Numbered from the stretch's first letter, positions 10,872-23,104 are shown. The stretch: DNA of 64,000 nucleotides from Sabellastarte sp. h YS-2021 (GCA_964017235.1 OZ024936.1:59447028-59511027); one strand, 5' to 3'. The notes: generated by a model not told the origin, from the letters alone. Translations and numbers: made by a program.

Positions 10872-12333
10872 CCGCCCAGCAGGCAATAGGATGTCAAAAA
10901 GAAATCAAAAAGACACTGGGTATGACATCCAAAACTCATGCTTATTTGAAATTCGAAATGACATCATATGTTAAATGTCAAATAGATCTTTAGTAGCCTA
11001 GTCTATTTGACATCTCCAAAAGCTATAAAAATGACATCTAGTAGCCGATTATAAATTTGATATCAGCATAAGACATCAATATGATGACCCAATTTGGACT
11101 GACTTCATGTCTATGTGACATCGGAAACTGACATCAATTTGATGTACTGATTTAAAAATCTGATTGACATCATTTTGCAAGTGCTTAAACCAATTTTTAG
11201 TAATACAAATTCAGTTAAAATTATTTTTGTTCTCAAAGTTAATACTGTGTTACATTGTTTAAACTCCCAATATACAACTGCCATTTATACACACTTACCT
11301 GACTCAGCTTTAAGTCATTTCCATGTACTATACAGATAATTCCATGGGAGAAAATAATGAATGTCATCTGGGAACAAGTTGGAAAATTTATACCACTTGT
11401 AAAGATACAAATTATGGGTACAAACGTTTGAATATTAGAAGCACTTTTTTCTTAATTTTTTTTCTTTTTTTGTTCAATCTTTGGCTTGGTTGCAAACACT
11501 AAAGAATACATTTGTTTACAAATCAACATATTTCTTGAAGGTTTTTGCTGTCATACAGCATTTTAGTTACAGATTTAAACATAATTGTTTTGTCTATACC
11601 AAAAAAATTAATTATTTCTGTCAAAGCAACATCACACAGACTCCTATTATTGGTCCTAGAGGCCAAGTTGGTTAGTAGGTTCAGCATCTAATCACAGGTT
11701 GTCACCTCTGTCTGGGTTTGCCCCTACTCATGGTAAAAAGCTGAGGGCCTGTCCTAATATGACCCTGCCTGTTTTCAGGATGTAAAACCCAACTTTGACT
11801 TAACACAGACTAGATAAATTCTTCTGACTTAGGCATGATTTTGACATCCATACGATGTATTGGTAATATTCATAAAAAAGGAAATCATAATTTTATAGAA
11901 TACCAATGTCAATCTGATCTCAAATGATATGATGATACTCCACTTTAAATGTCTTAACAAAGTGACATCATATTAATATCACTAAGATGTCAGAAACAAT
12001 GCCCGAGTATAATATCATGTCACATCATATTATTCGAACATCATATTTTCATCATTTAACATGACTACACAAAGTCATGTTGGGATGGTGTCAATTTTAT
12101 GTCATTGAATAGGATAATACGATCATGTTAGGTCTGGTAATCATTTTGACATCTAGTTGATATTGTAGGTATGTTATTGACATAAAGTCATGTCATGTCA
12201 CACTAACTGGATATCACATTTGTGTCAGATGACGTGACCACCTTAAATCATGTCCGAGTGATAGTAACTTGATGTCATATACTAACATGAGCAAAACATG
12301 ATGTCAAGAATTGGACCTGTGCCTGCTGGGCGG
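10872..12333. mobile_element. foldback element J, word GACATC/GATGTC
   Basis: Inverted termini CCGCCCAGCAGGCA (10872-10885) and TGCCTGCTGGGCGG (12320-12333). The ~1.46 kb interior carries dozens of GACATC/GATGTC/TGTCA words on both sides (10890-11170 and 11840-12305). The middle contains a younger F2 SINE (11640-11815). No transposase-like frame is visible, so it is non-autonomous. Confidence 0.8.
11640..11815 (+). mobile_element. tRNA-derived SINE, family F2
   Basis: Head-like GGTTAGTAGGTTCAGCATCTAATCACAGG, then CCTGTCCTAATATGACCCTG and the end ATGTAAAACCCAACTTTGAC. Same order as the F2 copies at 23105, 23805 and 56665. It lies inside element J and therefore inserted after it. Confidence 0.65.
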
Positions 12334-12339
12334 GCATCT

Positions 12340-12980
12340 TACACATAGCCAAAGAATAGATTGCTTTGTGCCAAATTTGGAGCATATATATATATAATAT
12401 ACAAATTCCCGTATATCCTGAACTTTGTTTGCTCTGTTCCTAAGGGAATCTATATGAATCAGCCCATAATTCATATTGTATTCTTCAAATCCTATCGTGG
12501 CGTTGACAGAGGAGTTTTTACCTTCAATGTAACATTGTTTAATATACCCTGACAGTAATCCTTTTAACCCTATAGCAATCTGTAACACCATCAATCAAAT
12601 TGCTATTTGCCCAATCTCAATCTACTGTACTATGGCATTGTTAATCACCACAGGACTTGGAATCAGTCAACATTAATAGAAAAGGTACCAGTGTCTACGG
12701 TGACTACATTGAACTACGGTGAACTTAATTGATTATAACCCAGTCTGCCTGAATGACAATACATTGTGGGGCTGAATTGTCCTAAATCGGGTGCACTGTG
12801 GACTTAAAGAATAATAAGAATATTTTAAACTTTTTATAGAGGTCTAAAGTAATTTTGTTGTGAATAATTATAACATCAGATATTGATAATGAAATAAAAC
12901 AATATTTGGTCTGATAATAATTTACAAGACGAAAACCTATTTCGTGGTCAATAATGAATGATATTAAACTGGGCCTTGTG
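12340..12980. other. no gene seen
   Basis: Short frames on both strands only; no domain, splice structure or repeat recognised. Confidence 0.35.
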
Positions 12981-12984
12981 TTAT

Positions 12985-13475
12985 AAAGATTGTAATTAGA
13001 ATTGTTCTAAGAATAAGAATTTGTTATTCACAAAACCCTTATTCTTAGAATATTCTAAGAATTTGATTTAAATCTAAGACTGGCACATAGCATGCTTAAC
13101 TTAAGAAAAGTATTTGCTTTGGTGATTCTTGTGCAACAACTGATTGCAAATCGACATCCAGAACAGTGTTACATATTAAGTTGCTTATTGTGTGTACTGT
13201 ACTGAAATGCACCCTCTTTATGTTATTTTTAAAATGCCAACTTTTTGTTTACATAAGATCAGTATTCTTAAAGATTCCTAAAATTTATCTTAGAACTATA
13301 CTTAGTCCAAGAAAAAATCTAAGAATTAGAATTATTCTTAGAATTATTCTTAGCTAAAAATTTTTGTGAATAGAATTTTATTCCAAGAATAAGAAAATTC
13401 TTAGCATAGAATGTATCTTAGACTAAAGTGTAATACTCCAAAAAATTCTAAGAATCTTTGAGAATACAGACCCTG
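12985..13475. mobile_element. foldback element D, word TTCTTAGAA
   Basis: Left arm TTATTCACAAAACCCTTATTC and right arm TTTTTGTGAATAGAATTTTA carry the same TTCAC-AAA type terminus as the other foldback elements. Both arms iterate TTCTTAG/CTAAGAA (13005-13080 and 13265-13460). The centre is non-coding. Exact outer borders are unclear. Confidence 0.6.
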
Positions 13476-13999
13476 ATGCACATTTTCTATTTTAGACAAA
13501 TTTTATGGAATTAGTTTCCAATACTGTCATACGATCACAGGGATAGATAACACCAAATGTGAACCATATATTTTTTTCATATAAGTTGAGTAACTGCCAA
13601 CACGACTTATATCACAACTGGTGGCCAATATCAGATGTTTTTCCTGCAGAGAGAAGTAGTTCGGGAACCAGACTAAGTACCACTACCTCCTTGGAAATTA
13701 TGGTCATACAATAACATGAAAAATATACTAGTGACCATCAATAGTATATTCCATATTTACATGATGAGCAGTGCCTGCATTTTTACGGGTAAAATGTGCA
13801 GTGATCATGTAGACATGGCTTATTCAAACTCTGAGATATTTTTTAGTTTTTTTTTCTTCTAACATACAAATACATACATAAAAATACACACAAGAATGCA
13901 CACAATATACAAGTCATACACCAAGCAAATATATCTAGTACAATTCATTGTGTAACAACTGTTCGTCAAAATTCGATTCTGTCAATATAAAAAGATAAA

Positions 14000-14450
14000 G
14001 TCACACCACTTTGGACTCAAACTTAACTTTTGCCAGATATTTCTGCTGTGAGTAAACTTTGTTAAAAAAAGGATTCAAATTTAAAAAGTTTAACTGTTTA
14101 CTTTTGTGACTAGTGAGGAAGATATACTTTTCAGCGGAAAGCAAAATAAATTTTTTTTGGAACACATATGATATATCTGTTACTCCTAGAAGGATTGACA
14201 CTGGGTTCAAAGAAATTTGAAAATTGGATACCCGAGATAACCATGAATTGATATCTTGCCAAAATTTCTGTACAATATTGCAACTGGTAAACAAATGAAC
14301 AATAGTTTCTGTTTGACCTTCACAGAAAACACAGGTTGCAGAAACTGATATCCTTAGTTTTACTAAATATTCTCTAGTACCAAGAATTCTATTTAATATT
14401 CTGTATTGGAACCATTTAATTTCATTACTATCATTACCTCCTGGGAATAA
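14000..14450 (-). pseudogene. LINE C-terminal segment
   Basis: Minus-strand translation gives KWFQYRILNRILG, then CVFCEGQTETIVHLFTSC and VQKFW. This is the usual C-terminal pattern of LINE ORF2 proteins (CxxC ... HLF..C). Downstream residues are non-conserved. About 200 bp between this and the preceding RT segment could not be assigned. Confidence 0.75.
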
Positions 14451-14664
14451 AACTAAACCGACGTGGCATTAAGAGTCCCAGGAAGTCTCAGACAACATAA
14501 GATTGTGTAAATTTCGGTCTGAGGAGGTCTCAGGAAGTCTGAGGCTGGAAAATTTGTGGGTAGGGGCGACAGTGGATCGGTTACAGTCCTGAAAAATATC
14601 AAACATGTTTGATTTTTAAACAGATCCAAGCAGATTCAAGCAGAGAGTTTGGGACTCTACATTT

Positions 14665-16130
14665 TCAAGAAACAGATCCCCCAAAACCCTTAATCGGGAC
14701 CCTTAGTCGTGTGGTGGACCAGGGGTATAAGAAATTTATAGTTAAGTTGTATTTTGATTCAATAGCTTTACAGTCCATAATAATTCCACTTTCATTTATT
14801 ATGTCTGCAACAAAAATAATATTCCCTTTGATATCCACTTGTAAAAGCATAGGTAATCCTTAGAAAATAGTGGATTACCCATATTGGAAGTGTCATTTCT
14901 GCATTTTTTGCAAATGAAATAGATCTATCAATAAAAGAACTCCAACAGCCTACTACTTTCCTCCAGAAGGGGTTCTTTATGCGTTTCGATTGAAGGTTTG
15001 ACCACTGTGATCCAGTGGTAAACAGATATGAAATTTCAAAAAAAAATTCCCAAAAATTGTATCCAAGGGGCATTATTGTTATTGAACAGTCTTCGAATCC
15101 AGATAGCTTTTGAGAAATAATGTAGGTCTTTATGTTTACCATTTTCAGGCCACCATCATTGTAGCTACAACAAATTTGCTGCCGATTAATTTTATCTGGT
15201 TTATTATCCCAAAGAAAAGAGTAGAAGAGGGTTGTGAGTTCTTCGAGTAAATAATCACTTGGAGTAGGTAATACTGTGAATAAGTGATTGAAGCTTGCCA
15301 AAGTAAATGTCTTTAAAACTGTAATTTTTCCTAGAGGTGTCAAATGACGTGTTTTCCATGTTTTCCAGTAAAGGTTCAAAATTTAAGTTTGGAATTCTGT
15401 GAAGATCAACACAAAACATAATTCCTAATAATTTTTAAATTCAGTAACGTTCCATTCCATATTAAAACCTATGTTAAATTTGTCCTTTGAGTGCTTTTCT
15501 TCCCCAACCAAATTGACTCTTTCTTCCCCAACCACATTGACTCTTAAGCAAGAAAGAGTTCAAAATCTTTCCAAAGTATTTAGCGCTGCCACCAGGGAGT
15601 CTTTAGTTCCATCCAACAGTGTGGTGTCATTGGCAAACTGTGCGATCTTAAAACATTGATTATCAATATTTATCCCTTTAATTTCTTTGCTAAAATCAAT
15701 AATCAAATACAGCATTTGGGCACATAGCAAGAACAAATATGGGGCTAATGGGTCACCTTGACGGCAACCTCTCTCTATGCTACAAGGTTCTGATAAGAAA
15801 CCACATTGAAGAATTGAGGCTTTAATGTTACAATTAAACATATTGATCCATTTCATAAAACTTGGTCCAAATCCAAAAAATTGAGAACTGCAGTGAGAAA
15901 TGGTCAAGATACAGAGTCAAAAGCTTTTTCAAAATCAATCAATAATAGTTGACCAGACAAATCTTCTGATTCAATATGGTGCATCACATCATATATAAGT
16001 CTTGTATTTTCTCCTATAAACCTGCGAGTTATAAAACCTGACTGGGATTTTGTTATAATTGAGTCTAAAACCTTCTTTAAGTGATTAGCAATAGCTAGAG
16101 CGGCTATCTTATATGGTACAGACAAAAGCA
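14665..16130 (-). pseudogene. LINE reverse transcriptase remnant
   Basis: Palm motifs are visible in order: IDFEKAFDS near 15915 (motif A), GCRQGDPLAPYLFLLCAQML near 15750 (motif B) and FANDTTLLDG near 15625 (motif C). Motif C should read F/YADD; here the first aspartate is asparagine, so the copy would be catalytically dead even without its frameshifts. Upstream, SQSGFI and FIGENTRLIYD precede motif A. Thumb-like sequence follows (LGKITVLKTF, LPTPSDYLL). Frame changes occur near 15905, 15500 and 14800. Confidence 0.8.
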
Positions 16131-16455
16131 AGATTGGTCTCCAATTTTTTTAGATATTCACAGGATTTGTTCCCTTTCAGAATACAACACACTATACTAG
16201 ATCATAAAGAAATTGACATTTCCCCTATGTTGTATGCAAAATTCAATGATTTGATTTGATTTGAGTTTGAAATGTTTTAAGTCAGGTCAGAAAAATTTGA
16301 AAAATTTCAGCAGGAAAACCATCTATTCCAGGACATTTATTATTTTTTAATTTCTTTAATGCTTCACCAATTTGACAGAGTAAGTTCACCCTCTAGACTA
16401 TCTGAATCAGATTTACTTAGTTTATCAAAATCTTTACCTTGTATATAGTACTAAA

Positions 16456-17735
16456 TTATCCAACATTGTTGTTGTTTTTAGAGAAAAGAATGGAGTAGAA
16501 TTTTCTAACCTCCATTAAGATACTTTTCTGGTCTGTGACAATGTTAACTCTTCCACAGTCAAGTTTAATACGCTTAATTGTTTTCTCAATGTAATTTTGT
16601 TTTTCAAGTGAGCAAAAATATTTAGATGGTTTTTCACCATTTTGCAACCATTCTACTCTAGCTCTCAAGGCAGCCCCTTGCATTCGTTCATTTTGTGTTG
16701 CTTCCAGTTCAGTCTTTTTGTCTTCTAAGATATCTGATAGCCCCTGATCTAACCCAGACTTTTCAATATTTTCTATATCAGCTATTAGTCTTTTTTTTGT
16801 TGGCCAAATTTAATTTTTTGCGGAGCGAGGCGTATTTAATAGTTTCTCCCCTTATACGCAATAACAGAACCTCCAGAAATGTACTCTTATCTATAGTTAA
16901 TTGTATCTCCTTCTCACAACCACTGGTATTTAAAAATATTTGGCCTTACACTGGTACTGCATATTTAAATAACTCTTCCTTGATTACATCTTTAACTAAT
17001 TGTGTATAGTCCTTCTCTTGTAATAATTGTGAATTGAATCTCCAGAGCCATTTGCCCCTTTCAAATTTGTTAATGAAAAAGCAGAATTCAATAGCGGAGT
17101 GGTCAGTTTGGTAGCCTGGAGATATGTTGTATTCAGATATTAGATCCATGAAAGTTTCTGAAACAAGGAAGAAGTCAAGCCGGGGTTGTTTTAATGGATT
17201 TTTTCACCTCCAAGTATATCGTTTAAGGGATGGGTGGAGCTCACAAAAGCAATCAGATAATTTGTGAGATGCAATCATGTCAGTGACATTTTTTCTTGAG
17301 TTAGGATTATTAATATGTTTGTATTTAAAACTATCAATGTTCCCCAGTAATTTTGTGCTCAGAATTTACTTTAAAGAGTATTGCAAACCCCCTTGAATTT
17401 GATGAAAAACAATTGAAAATAAAATTACCTTTCCAATTCTGCCAAAAATTTTTAACATCATTATCTGTCCAATGGGTGTCCTGTAGACATATAATATTTG
17501 CCTTGGTTCCATGTAAATAATTTAAAACATCAAATTCCTTTTTCGAATCTTTAAGACCTTGACAATTCTCTGACCATAAAACTCCCATCTGCAGGGGGGG
17601 GGGGGGGGGGGGTAGCCTCAGGTGTAAGAGAAGGCCGACCAGCCAGTGTAATATACAGCAAAATTCTGAACTTCTAAAGTTTAATTTTAAATTTATTTGA
17701 TAGTCATGACTTGTCAATATAGCAGAGTTTAGCAC
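16456..17735 (-). pseudogene. LINE endonuclease and linker remnant
   Basis: From about 17590 leftwards the minus strand reads WSENCQGL, later ANIICLQDTHW and SRGFAILF, the usual signature order of the apurinic-type endonuclease. The piece at 16946-17149 contains GYQTDHSAIEF, matching the C-terminal 'SDH' motif of the same domain. 16456-16683 (ARVEWLQNGEKPSKYFCSLE) is the linker seen before RT in LINE ORF2. Stops and frameshifts throughout. A poly-C run on the minus strand (17597-17614) precedes the domain. Confidence 0.75.
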
Positions 17736-17874
17736 ATATAGTTATGAAACCTCTCATATTTACTCATGACATAACAATATATATTTACAAACGACTTTCT
17801 ATTAAAAGATGAATTTGTCTGCATAACTCAATTACATCCATTTAATATTGTCTTCACAATTTGGCCTTTGCAGC

Positions 17875-18055
17875 ATTACATTTGCTGAAAATCTTAATAA
17901 AATAGTAGAACTCCATTCGCCTTTGTAGCACTGAAGTATATAGCAAATATTCGCTTACCTTAAATTTGCTGAAAATCTTTATAAAATAGTAGAACTACAT
18001 TTACCTATGTAGCACTAAAGTATATAGCAAATACTCGCTTACAATTTGGTATATT
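17875..18055. repeat. two-copy tandem duplication, ~85 bp
   Basis: Both copies carry TTTGCTGAAAATCTTWATAA and AGTATATAGCAAATAYTCGC. They lie inside the broken LINE between its ORF1-like and endonuclease parts. Confidence 0.75.
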
Positions 18056-18169
18056 ACAGAGGAAAAATCTTGCAATTTTAGACATAAAAATTATATTTTC
18101 AATAGTGAGCAACCATACAAAGATATTGATATTGACCTCTGATCCCATTATTATTCAGACATTATTATG

Positions 18170-18340
18170 TTAACTTATAACGTTGTTCTAACATTTATCA
18201 TTAAACGTTTAATAAATGGTATATTTAAAATGTTTTAAAAACATTCCATTACAAATGGTTTTCGTACCCATCATTTTTTAACCTTTGCCAAACGTTTCCT
18301 ATCAAACATTTGCAAAACCCCAAAATGTTTACTGGGTAGG
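18170..18340. mobile_element. small word-iterated segment, AAATGTT/AACATTT
   Basis: AACATTT, AAACGTTT, AAATGTT and related words alternate through about 160 bp, ending in CCAAAATGTTTACTGGGTA. The pattern resembles subterminal regions of the foldback elements, but a matching outer terminus was not found. Confidence 0.4.
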
Positions 18341-19089
18341 TTGATTCGTTGTCAGCTTCTGGTACATTATACAGGATAATGTTCTTATTCATGGAATGCA
18401 TCTCCAAGGACAATAGCTAAATTTCCCTCAAGATTGACAACTTTTCTGGGGAGTTTAGCATTCCATCTGATTCTTGCATGTGTAAACATAGTTCTTTGTT
18501 TTCACTTCGTAACTCATTCAAGTCAAGTCCAGTTTTTACAGCCTATGCCTTAACTATGTCCAGAATTTCATCTATTTTTTCTTCAAGTGTCTTATTTTGT
18601 GTGAATAATTGATTCATAGCGTCTACTGGAGGCACTTCTGGACTACTTATGGTTAAACTTGTATCTAAACTCATTTTAATATATTTGTCTGGTTGAAGAC
18701 AAACTCTCAAACTATGAGATATTACATACATGCATGGGATATAAAAATCTGAGACTTAAGAGGACAATACGACGACAGTCAACTCAAAAAAAAGGAAAAA
18801 GGTAAACACCAGGAAATACTGGTGAGCGAGGCCCTTTAAGATTGAGATTTTTACTAGTTTCTGGTTTTGACCACTGGTTTTGAGGTGTTGGCCTTTTGCA
18901 CACCCCGGTAAATCCTGATTTCACTCCCAACCCCAGGTATGTCACAGTTTGTTCCTACATTTTGTGGTTTCTATCCCCGCATAAACAAACCGGCTTTTAT
19001 TAAATACTGTAAGTGAGGCCAGTGTAGAGAAAAAAGGTTCAGTACTGATAGTTATTTGGCATATAAATCAATGCTGAACACCCACAAGT

Positions 19090-19114
19090 GGGGGGGGGGG
19101 GGGGGGGGGGGGGG
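19090..19114. repeat. poly-G tract
   Basis: A run of more than 20 uninterrupted G residues. Similar tracts occur near 9270 (C), 10718 (C), 17597 (G) and 24120 (G). Confidence 0.9.
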
Positions 19115-19370
19115 CTTTACAAAACTTTATGCTAAGATCAGTAAACTTCCTTCATTTTTGAGGTATATTGAAGGAAGGTTGGGGGAAGGAAAGTTGTTCT
19201 TTGGTAAGCTGGCCTTAAAAATGCTATTGAACTTCCTTTTTGACTTCCTCGCCAAAGAAAACCTTCAAAAAGCATCATTTTTCAAAAGGAGTAACTATAA
19301 TCAATATTGCATTCCAACTGGTAATATCTCGTTACCAACTCTATTCACTAAGGCTCCTTTATATCTCTCT

Positions 19371-19779
19371 TAGTAAGGAAAGTCAGTGGTAACACTCTCG
19401 CCTCCCACCTCTGAGGCCGGGGTTCGATCCCGTCAAGGCCTTATGTGGGAAAGCTGGTAGTTGCTTGCCGTTGGTCGGCAGTTTACAGTACACAACCCTA
19501 GCGAACTCTATGTACTGGTTTCCTCTGCCCTTCCAACTACCCGTCGTGATATGACCAGTACAGTGTTGAAATCGACGTAAAACCCCAAATAAAAACCTCT
19601 GAGGCCGGGGTTCCATTCCCGGCATGGCCTCAAGTTGGTAGTTGCTTGCCATTGGTCGGCAGTTTACAGTACAGAACCCTGACCCCTCTGCCCTTCCAAC
19701 TACCCGTCGTGATATGACCTGTACAGCGTTGAAAGCGACGTAAAACCCAAAATAAATAAATAAATAGTAAGGAAAGTCA
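19371..19779 (+). mobile_element. dimeric F1 SINE with perfect 15 bp target duplication
   Basis: TAGTAAGGAAAGTCA occurs at 19371-19385 and 19765-19779. Between them lie two head-to-tail F1 copies: the first (19386-19596) has the B-box GGTTCGATCCC, the F1 body and an A-rich end; the second (19597-19764) starts within the tRNA-like head (CTCTGAGGCCGGGGTTC) and ends in (AAAT)n. Only the outer borders carry the duplication, so both copies arrived together. Confidence 0.9.
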
Positions 19780-19825
19780 CGTATATCCTTCTTTGCGGAT
19801 TATTAAGTAGAAGCATTAATCATTT

Positions 19826-20045
19826 TATGGGTCTAATTTTGGTGATTTTTTTACTTTGAACCTCAATTACACAAAGCGTATTCCATAGATTTTTAATATA
19901 AATACCTCAAATAATAGGTGTGTTATCCCTTTGTACCAAATGTTAAACCCCTAGTATTTATGCAAATATTAAAAATATTACTTTTTTCATCTCTAATTGA
20001 TGAAAACCCTTGAATCAGTGTAAGGGTTTATTTTGAAAAAAGATA
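19826..20045. repeat. left arm of long inverted repeat
   Basis: TGGGTCTAATTTTGGTGA, ATAGGTGTGTTATCCCTTT and CATCTCTAATTGATGAAAA recur in reverse complement at 21833-22110. Arms are diverged but collinear over about 220 bp. Confidence 0.75.
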
Positions 20046-20734
20046 AACACTGTATAAACACTTCAAGTATTTGAAGTGTGCCATATATGACATTATTATG
20101 TGTGGTCAGTAATCAAATGATGAGCCTGTTTTACCAATTTCAAATGTGAAGCAGTGTTTCTGCATGTTTCTAGTTCTATGAAATGAAGCATGGTTTGATG
20201 GAAATAACGATCAGTTAATGGGTGTTATCTTGATGAATTTATGAATTTGAACCTTAATAACATTCAGTATTAATGTCCATAGCTCAAATGTCATCCGTTT
20301 ATCATTGTGCTAGATATCATTTCTCAAGTATTTTGTAGATATATAAAAACATTGCTTTCTTTGTCTGTAATTGCTGAAAACCCTGTGATCAGTTTATGGG
20401 ATTGATTACTTCAAATATTTATGTTTGTACTGTGACTTGTGGTCACCACTGTGATAGAAAATACAACTCTACATGGTTCAAATGTAGATTATTATTTCCA
20501 TCCATGGTGTCCATCTGGGCAAGCAGGCAGTTGAGCAGGCAGGCAGACGGTGTAAATATCTTGTCTGGAGAGTATCTCGGTGAAGTGTTGGATGTTGAAA
20601 CTTGGTAGGAATGTCAGGGGTTGTACAGGTTCCATGTCATAGTGTGACCTTTTCCAACTTTTGACCTTGACTCTGCTAGAATGTTTCCTATAGTCATATT
20701 TGAGACATTTATCTCTTATTGCAACGACATGTGG

Positions 20735-21390
20735 GTTGCTGCCACTGATTATTACCTCCATTAAGGAGTTCTTATTCTCATGATTATTTGTCTGTTTGCT
20801 TGCAATTTTTTTTTTGCATTTATGATAAGGAGTTCTTATTCTCATGACCATTTGTCTGTTTGCTTGCAATTTTTTTATACTTTTTTATGATACTCAGTCT
20901 GTTTGATTGTTTGTTTATTACAACATAAATCAAAAACTACCTCACAGATCTTTATGAATTTTGAAAGAAGCATGAAAACTGTTACAAGGAAGAACTAATT
21001 GAAATGTGGGTATGCTCTGGTCTAAATCCTTGATTCTGTAGTGATTTTTTACTGAAACTGTCCGCGTTAATTCCCATGGGTCCAATTGTGAGCATGGTCA
21101 AAATAAGATCATTCAGTTAATGTCCTGCTCCAAAATTTTGCAAAGTCTGCACTCTGTTCTCCACACTGCTGGCTCTTGTGTGTTTGTTTACTGATTTTTA
21201 GCAGGATTATACAAATACTACTGATTTGATCTTCCTTATAAATCAGGGGATTGGTCCTGGTCAAACTTACATTCCATTAAATTTTGAGAGATTATCATCT
21301 GGATGCAAACAAACAATCCAGATTTTTCCATTGACTTATTATTATATGCCTGGACAGAGTTATGCACTCTCTGGGTGCTGCTGTTTATGT
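20735..21390 (+). repeat. dispersed repeat with internal 62 bp duplication
   Basis: Begins near ATTACCTCCATTAAGGAGTT and ends near GAGTTATGCACTCTCTGGGT; the copy at 39935-40180 has the same landmarks (AGCAAGGAGTTATTATT ... GTATGCGCTCCCCGTG). AAGGAGTTCTTATTCTCATG plus TTTGTCTGTTTGCTTGC occurs twice in tandem (20764 and 20828). I know similar sequences as widespread aquatic-animal repeats but cannot name the family. Confidence 0.6.
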
Positions 21391-21832
21391 ACTTTTGCCT
21401 AATTGCGCTATTTCCATTTAGAGCCATACTTTAATTAATAAGTTTCACAGATTCAGAACTTTTGCTATTGAATGATTTTGTTTTAATACTCTGTCTTTGC
21501 ATCCATTTTCTCTCTCTTAATTGTAATTTATTCTACACCTTTGTATAACTTACACAAGTTTTTGATATATAATGGTGACCAATGCAATTTCTCTAGGCTA
21601 TGGAGCATGGGCATTTCTGAAGCTTTTCTATCACCTGTTAAATTTAATTAAATAGAAATAAAAATACTGTAAAAACATTCCATAGGTCTACATGACTTTA
21701 TGTATACATTTGTAGTCATACATCAATCACACCACTATACAACTGCCAAAATAGGCTCACAATTTGACCACTGTCCATATATGGTGAACTTGACACTGCT
21801 AGGGTTTCAGTCAGGTGAAACATATTTTTCAA

Positions 21833-22110
21833 AATAGACCCATAAATTGATTCAAGGATTTTCATCAATTAGAGATGAAAAAATAAATATTTTTAATATT
21901 TGCATAAATATTAGGGAAATAATGATGGGTACAGTGATAAAGGGATAACGCACCTATCATTTGGGCTCTTAAAATTAAAACTATATGATTGTTTATTTGT
22001 TTATTTGGGGTTTTACGTCACTTTCAACACTAAAACTATATGAAATACTGTTTTAGTTATTGAGGTTCAATTCAAAAATTCACCAAAATTAGACCCATAA
22101 ACTGATTCAC
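21833..22110. repeat. right arm of long inverted repeat
   Basis: Reverse complement of 19826-20045 (TTTTCATCAATTAGAGATGA, TTCACCAAAATTAGACCCA). It is interrupted by a 36 bp F1 SINE end in minus orientation at about 21998-22034. Confidence 0.75.
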
Positions 22111-22439
22111 GCTTCTATAAGACTACTGTTATGACATGGCTTCTACTGTCCCTTTATAATGTTGTATTTTTATTTTGAGGAAGAGATACTGCACAAAAGA
22201 TTTCTTCATTTCCAAATTTCGTTTATTAAGTCATTAGGAAAATAAATCCAATAAGTTTTCATTAAATTTAATATCTCAAGTTCAATATGACATGTCAATT
22301 TGATTTTGCATTAACTTAATATATGAAAATATAAAGTGTAAAAGTGTAAAACGGAAAATGTTATCTTTGTTGAGATAATAAGAATACTTCACCTTTTGCC
22401 TGAAATATTAAATCATCCAGAAGTCTCATTTGTTATAAA

Positions 22440-22700
22440 GGTGGGTACACACTATCCCAGAAAGTTAAGGGGCAAATAAAGGGATTCCTCACTGAAGGAG
22501 GATTAATGCATATCAAAGTCGAAGATTTCTTTAAAAATTAAGGATCCCCCATAACTTTTGAGGTTTCCTTCAGATTTAAGGAAAGAAAGTAAGGCTGTTT
22601 TGTTAAGGGAAGGTTACTGAATAACAAAACAAAGGAATGGGGGTAAATCCTTAATTTTTAAGGTTTCCTTGAAGTAAGGGAGGTTTAGTGAAAACGGGTC
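22440..22700. mobile_element. foldback element F (half), word CCTTAA
   Basis: Right terminus GTGAAAACGGGT is followed by CCAGG; the interior iterates TTAAGG/TTTCCTT words as in element C. The left terminus is not recognisable, so the element is truncated or diverged. Confidence 0.5.
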
Positions 22701-22734
22701 CAGGCATAAACACATTTAGATGGTTATATGAGGC

Positions 22735-23060
22735 CACAATGGGGTTTTGTAGCAATATTGAAAAAGAAGCTACTTGCGTTCACCCAAACTCGAGAAGTAC
22801 CAGCCCATGACGGGGTTTTCTAGCATTACTTTACCTTCATCAGTGAACCGGTGTTTTATTCTCAGTGGTCTTACAGGTGAACTCTTCTAGCAGCATTTTG
22901 TAAATAAAAAGATGAAATACCACATAGTACTAGCATCCCCCACCAACCTCTTAAAAATTATCCACTCCTTCACACAAGTTGATCAGAGTTGTATTTAGGA
23001 GTGTGTTGAAGAAATATGAGGCCACGATGGGGTTTTCTAGCAACAGTTTACTAATAGTTT
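22735..23060. repeat. three short partial copies of ATGGGGTTTTCTAGCA
   Basis: GAGGCCACAATGGGGTTTTG (22732), GACGGGGTTTTCTAGCA (22809) and GAGGCCACGATGGGGTTTTC (23018). Otherwise no structure or gene is seen in this stretch. Confidence 0.5.
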
Positions 23061-23104
23061 TACTGCATCTTCTCCAGCACCTAAGGATCTCCGAGATTTA
23101 TAAG

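Larger units (their letters stand above)
13840..18780 (-). mobile_element. decayed APE-type LINE (L1/Tx1-like)
   Basis: On the minus strand from right to left: a short ORF1-like coiled-coil piece (18543-18731), endonuclease, reverse transcriptase, a C-terminal Cys-rich segment and an A-rich end near 13840-13860 (T-rich on plus). The order endonuclease, RT, C-terminal zinc-like segment is that of non-LTR retrotransposons with an apurinic endonuclease. Wording of the RT (GENTRLIYD, GCRQGDPLAP) suggests the L1/Tx1 side, but clade placement is uncertain. Frames are broken repeatedly and the 17740-18540 part contains unrelated insertions. Confidence 0.8.

Noticed and set aside
14609..14863. Plus-strand frame antisense to the LINE
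   Set aside because: Shadow of the minus-strand LINE coding sequence, which carries recognisable motifs.
19386..19450. tRNA-like sequence with A and B boxes
   Set aside because: Attached to a SINE body and tail with target duplications; it is the SINE head, not a tRNA gene. The same applies to 49300-49362, 23200-23258, 56750-56812 and 51690-51765.
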